Of a DNA stretch of 33,536 nt, positions 32,397-33,536 are shown one piece after another. Below the pieces are notes generated by a model, which did no database searches, was not told the origin of the DNA, and worked only from the letters and a program-made list of their open reading frames with translations. The position numbers and the translations under genes are program-made. The first letter of the stretch is position 1. Each line of letters begins with the position of its first letter. Source of the stretch: Burkholderiaceae bacterium 26 (GTDB lineage Bacteria; Pseudomonadota; Gammaproteobacteria; Burkholderiales; Burkholderiaceae); NCBI GenBank assembly GCA_000955795.1, contig JYOB01000011.1, forward strand, positions 1 through 33,536. The letters run 5' to 3'.

Positions 32397-32670
32397 GCGC
32401 CGCGCACGTCACGCATCTGGCGAAGACCCGCACGCGGTTTGCCTCTTGCCCGCGTGATGCGGGCACCATGCCGCAACGCAACTTGCAGCGCTGCAAACCC
32501 CCGTCTACGCTGGGCTTGTGCGAGCGACCAGACGACTGCGCCACCCGGCGCCGACAAGCAAAGCCACTCGCATACGCCATTTGCTTGCCGTATCGTTTTC
32601 GGGCCGCACGTGCCCCCGACGCCGGTGCGTGCCGGCGTCGGCTACCAGCCAACAACGGGGAGGTACCGCG

Positions 32671-32937
32671 ATGCGATTTTCCCGTGACGCGTTTGACACG
32701 CAACACTTGCGAGCGATGACGGAGCGCTTGCATTGGCATCGCAAATCATCTGCGAAGGCGGTTCCGTTGAGCATGCGTGCGCAGCATCTGCATCACACGC
32801 ACAGCAACGCACACCACGACGCAGACGTCATGAAAGTCGCCATGGTCTCGACCGCGGCGGCGCTGGCAGTGGTGCTTGCCGCCCTGCTGGCAGTTGGCTT
32901 CGGGTCAGAAATGGCCCGATGGATGGGCCTGGAATAA
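32671..32937 (+). CDS. Small single-pass membrane protein (88 aa)
   Basis: ATG 32671 follows GGGGAGG at a good distance. The N-terminal part is basic and histidine-rich (HWHRK, HLHHTHSNAHHDAD); the C-terminal part is one membrane helix, VAMVSTAAALAVVLAALLAV (about 55-75), with a short tail. The His-rich segment might bind metal; no family recognised. In the 274 bases before it nothing was identified. Confidence 0.6.
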   Translation: MRFSRDAFDTQHLRAMTERLHWHRKSSAKAVPLSMRAQHLHHTHSNAHHDADVMKVAMVSTAAALAVVLAALLAVGFGSEMARWMGLE

Positions 32938-33005
32938 ACCGGTGCCCTTGCGCGTCTTGACGGACGCAGCCCCGGCCCTCGCGCAAAGCGAGATACGGCC
33001 ACCCC

Positions 33006-33042
33006 TGAACGGCCTGTCCGATGGAAATCGGCAGGCCGTTCA
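33006..33042. terminator. Hairpin between convergent genes
   Basis: TGAACGGCCTG and CAGGCCGTTCA form an 11-bp stem around a 15-base loop. It lacks a T run on either strand. Lies between the 88-aa gene and the convergent arsC-like gene, so it may act as a weak shared terminator or REP-like element. Confidence 0.5.
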
Positions 33043-33062
33043 ACTTTGTGGGGCGCGGTGAG

Positions 33063-33413
33063 TTACTTCAGAAACGCGTCAAGCGCCTCGGGCGTGCGAC
33101 CGATGGTGGCGCGGCCGTTGCGAACGAGCACCGGACGCTGCAGCAGCTTCGGATGTGCTGCGATGGCCTTGAGCAGCGCGTCGTCTGACGCATCGGCCAG
33201 ATTGAGCTGTGCGTATTCGTCTTCGTTTTCGCGGATCAGGCTGCGCAGTGGTGTGTCGAGCTGCGCTGCGAGCTTTTTGAGGTCGACCAGCGTGGGTGGG
33301 GTGGTCAGGTATTCGATGACGTCGAGTTGTTCGCCTTTTTCTGCGGCGAAGGACTGGGCTTGCTCGAGAGCGGTGCGGGATTTGGAGCAGCGGGGGTTGT
33401 GGTAGATCTGCAT
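33063..33413 (-). CDS. arsC: ArsC-family reductase (glutaredoxin-coupled arsenate reductase type)
   Basis: A 116-aa thioredoxin-fold protein with the ArsC active-site loop YHNPRCSKSRTALE (Cys9). The core DVIEYLTTPPTLVDLKKLAA and the C-terminal ILLQRPVLV-like KLLQRPVLVRNGRATIGR (Arg residues) are typical. Arsenate reductase of the glutaredoxin type is the family name; no other arsenic genes are nearby, so a YffB/ArsC-like housekeeping role is possible. The remaining 123 bases of the window hold nothing recognised. Confidence 0.9.
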   Translation of the reverse strand: MQIYHNPRCSKSRTALEQAQSFAAEKGEQLDVIEYLTTPPTLVDLKKLAAQLDTPLRSLIRENEDEYAQLNLADASDDALLKAIAAHPKLLQRPVLVRNGRATIGRTPEALDAFLK

Positions 33414-33536
33414 GGGCTCTGGTGTTGGCTTGATGGAACGTGCCGCAATCTTAAGGGCTGGCGCTTGGTGGCTGGTTTCGTGGTTGGTGTTGGGGGGATT
33501 CGTGATTTTTGTTTTTGTGGTGCATCCCTTGTTTCA

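Overview
The window is GC-rich beta-proteobacterial DNA. The gene content (a sox/fcc sulfur-oxidation cluster, dolP-yraN-rsmI, rlpA, arsC) and the style of the cargo point to the Burkholderiaceae, most likely Ralstonia. This is an inference from gene content and protein style, not from a database match.

There are three regions. (1) Positions 1 to about 4250 are a patchwork: the 3' part of a heavy-metal-type sensor histidine kinase, a DUF2867 protein, a small ORF behind a decayed P4-type ash/CI-RNA locus, an array of thirteen 21-bp units, and a 156-aa protein of unknown function with a strong terminator. (2) About 4256 to 19440 is a P4-like satellite or integrative element sitting against the 3' end of tRNA-Ala(CGC). 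Leftward from the tRNA on the minus strand it carries an integrase, an unknown 234-aa protein, an HTH protein, an AlpA regulator, a Psu-like coiled-coil protein, two Ogr/Delta-type zinc fingers, an ash/CI-RNA locus, two small ORFs and a TOPRIM/ATPase replication protein. A cluster of CGTGGCA repeats next to AT-rich DNA looks like the replication origin. Between origin and replication gene, on the opposite strand, lies a DarT1-NADAR toxin-antitoxin pair. Beyond the origin are a DUF4124 membrane protein and a 1264-aa nuclease-STAND NTPase resembling Avs-type anti-phage sensors. (3) From 19441 to the end is ordinary chromosome: tRNA-Ala; a minus-strand periplasmic thiosulfate/sulfide oxidation cluster (cytochrome c, SoxY, SoxZ, DsrE-like, SoxA, SoxX, TlpA/SoxW-like, SoxB, with FccB and its cytochrome beyond an eamA exporter gene); then dolP, yraN, rsmI, rlpA, an MBL hydrolase, a DnaQ-like exonuclease, a small membrane protein and an ArsC-like protein.

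As a system, the element has P4-like maintenance genes (int, AlpA, replicase, iterons), probable helper-phage exploitation genes (two Ogr/Delta activators, a Psu-like capsid decorator) and P4-type RNA immunity. It also carries two separate defence modules: DNA ADP-ribosylation (DarT1 with its NADAR antitoxin) and a STAND nuclease. The most original observations are the STAND protein, the split Delta pair next to a Psu-like gene, the iteron origin, the duplicated and decayed ash/CI locus, and the strictly phased 21-bp array whose units occur in both orientations.
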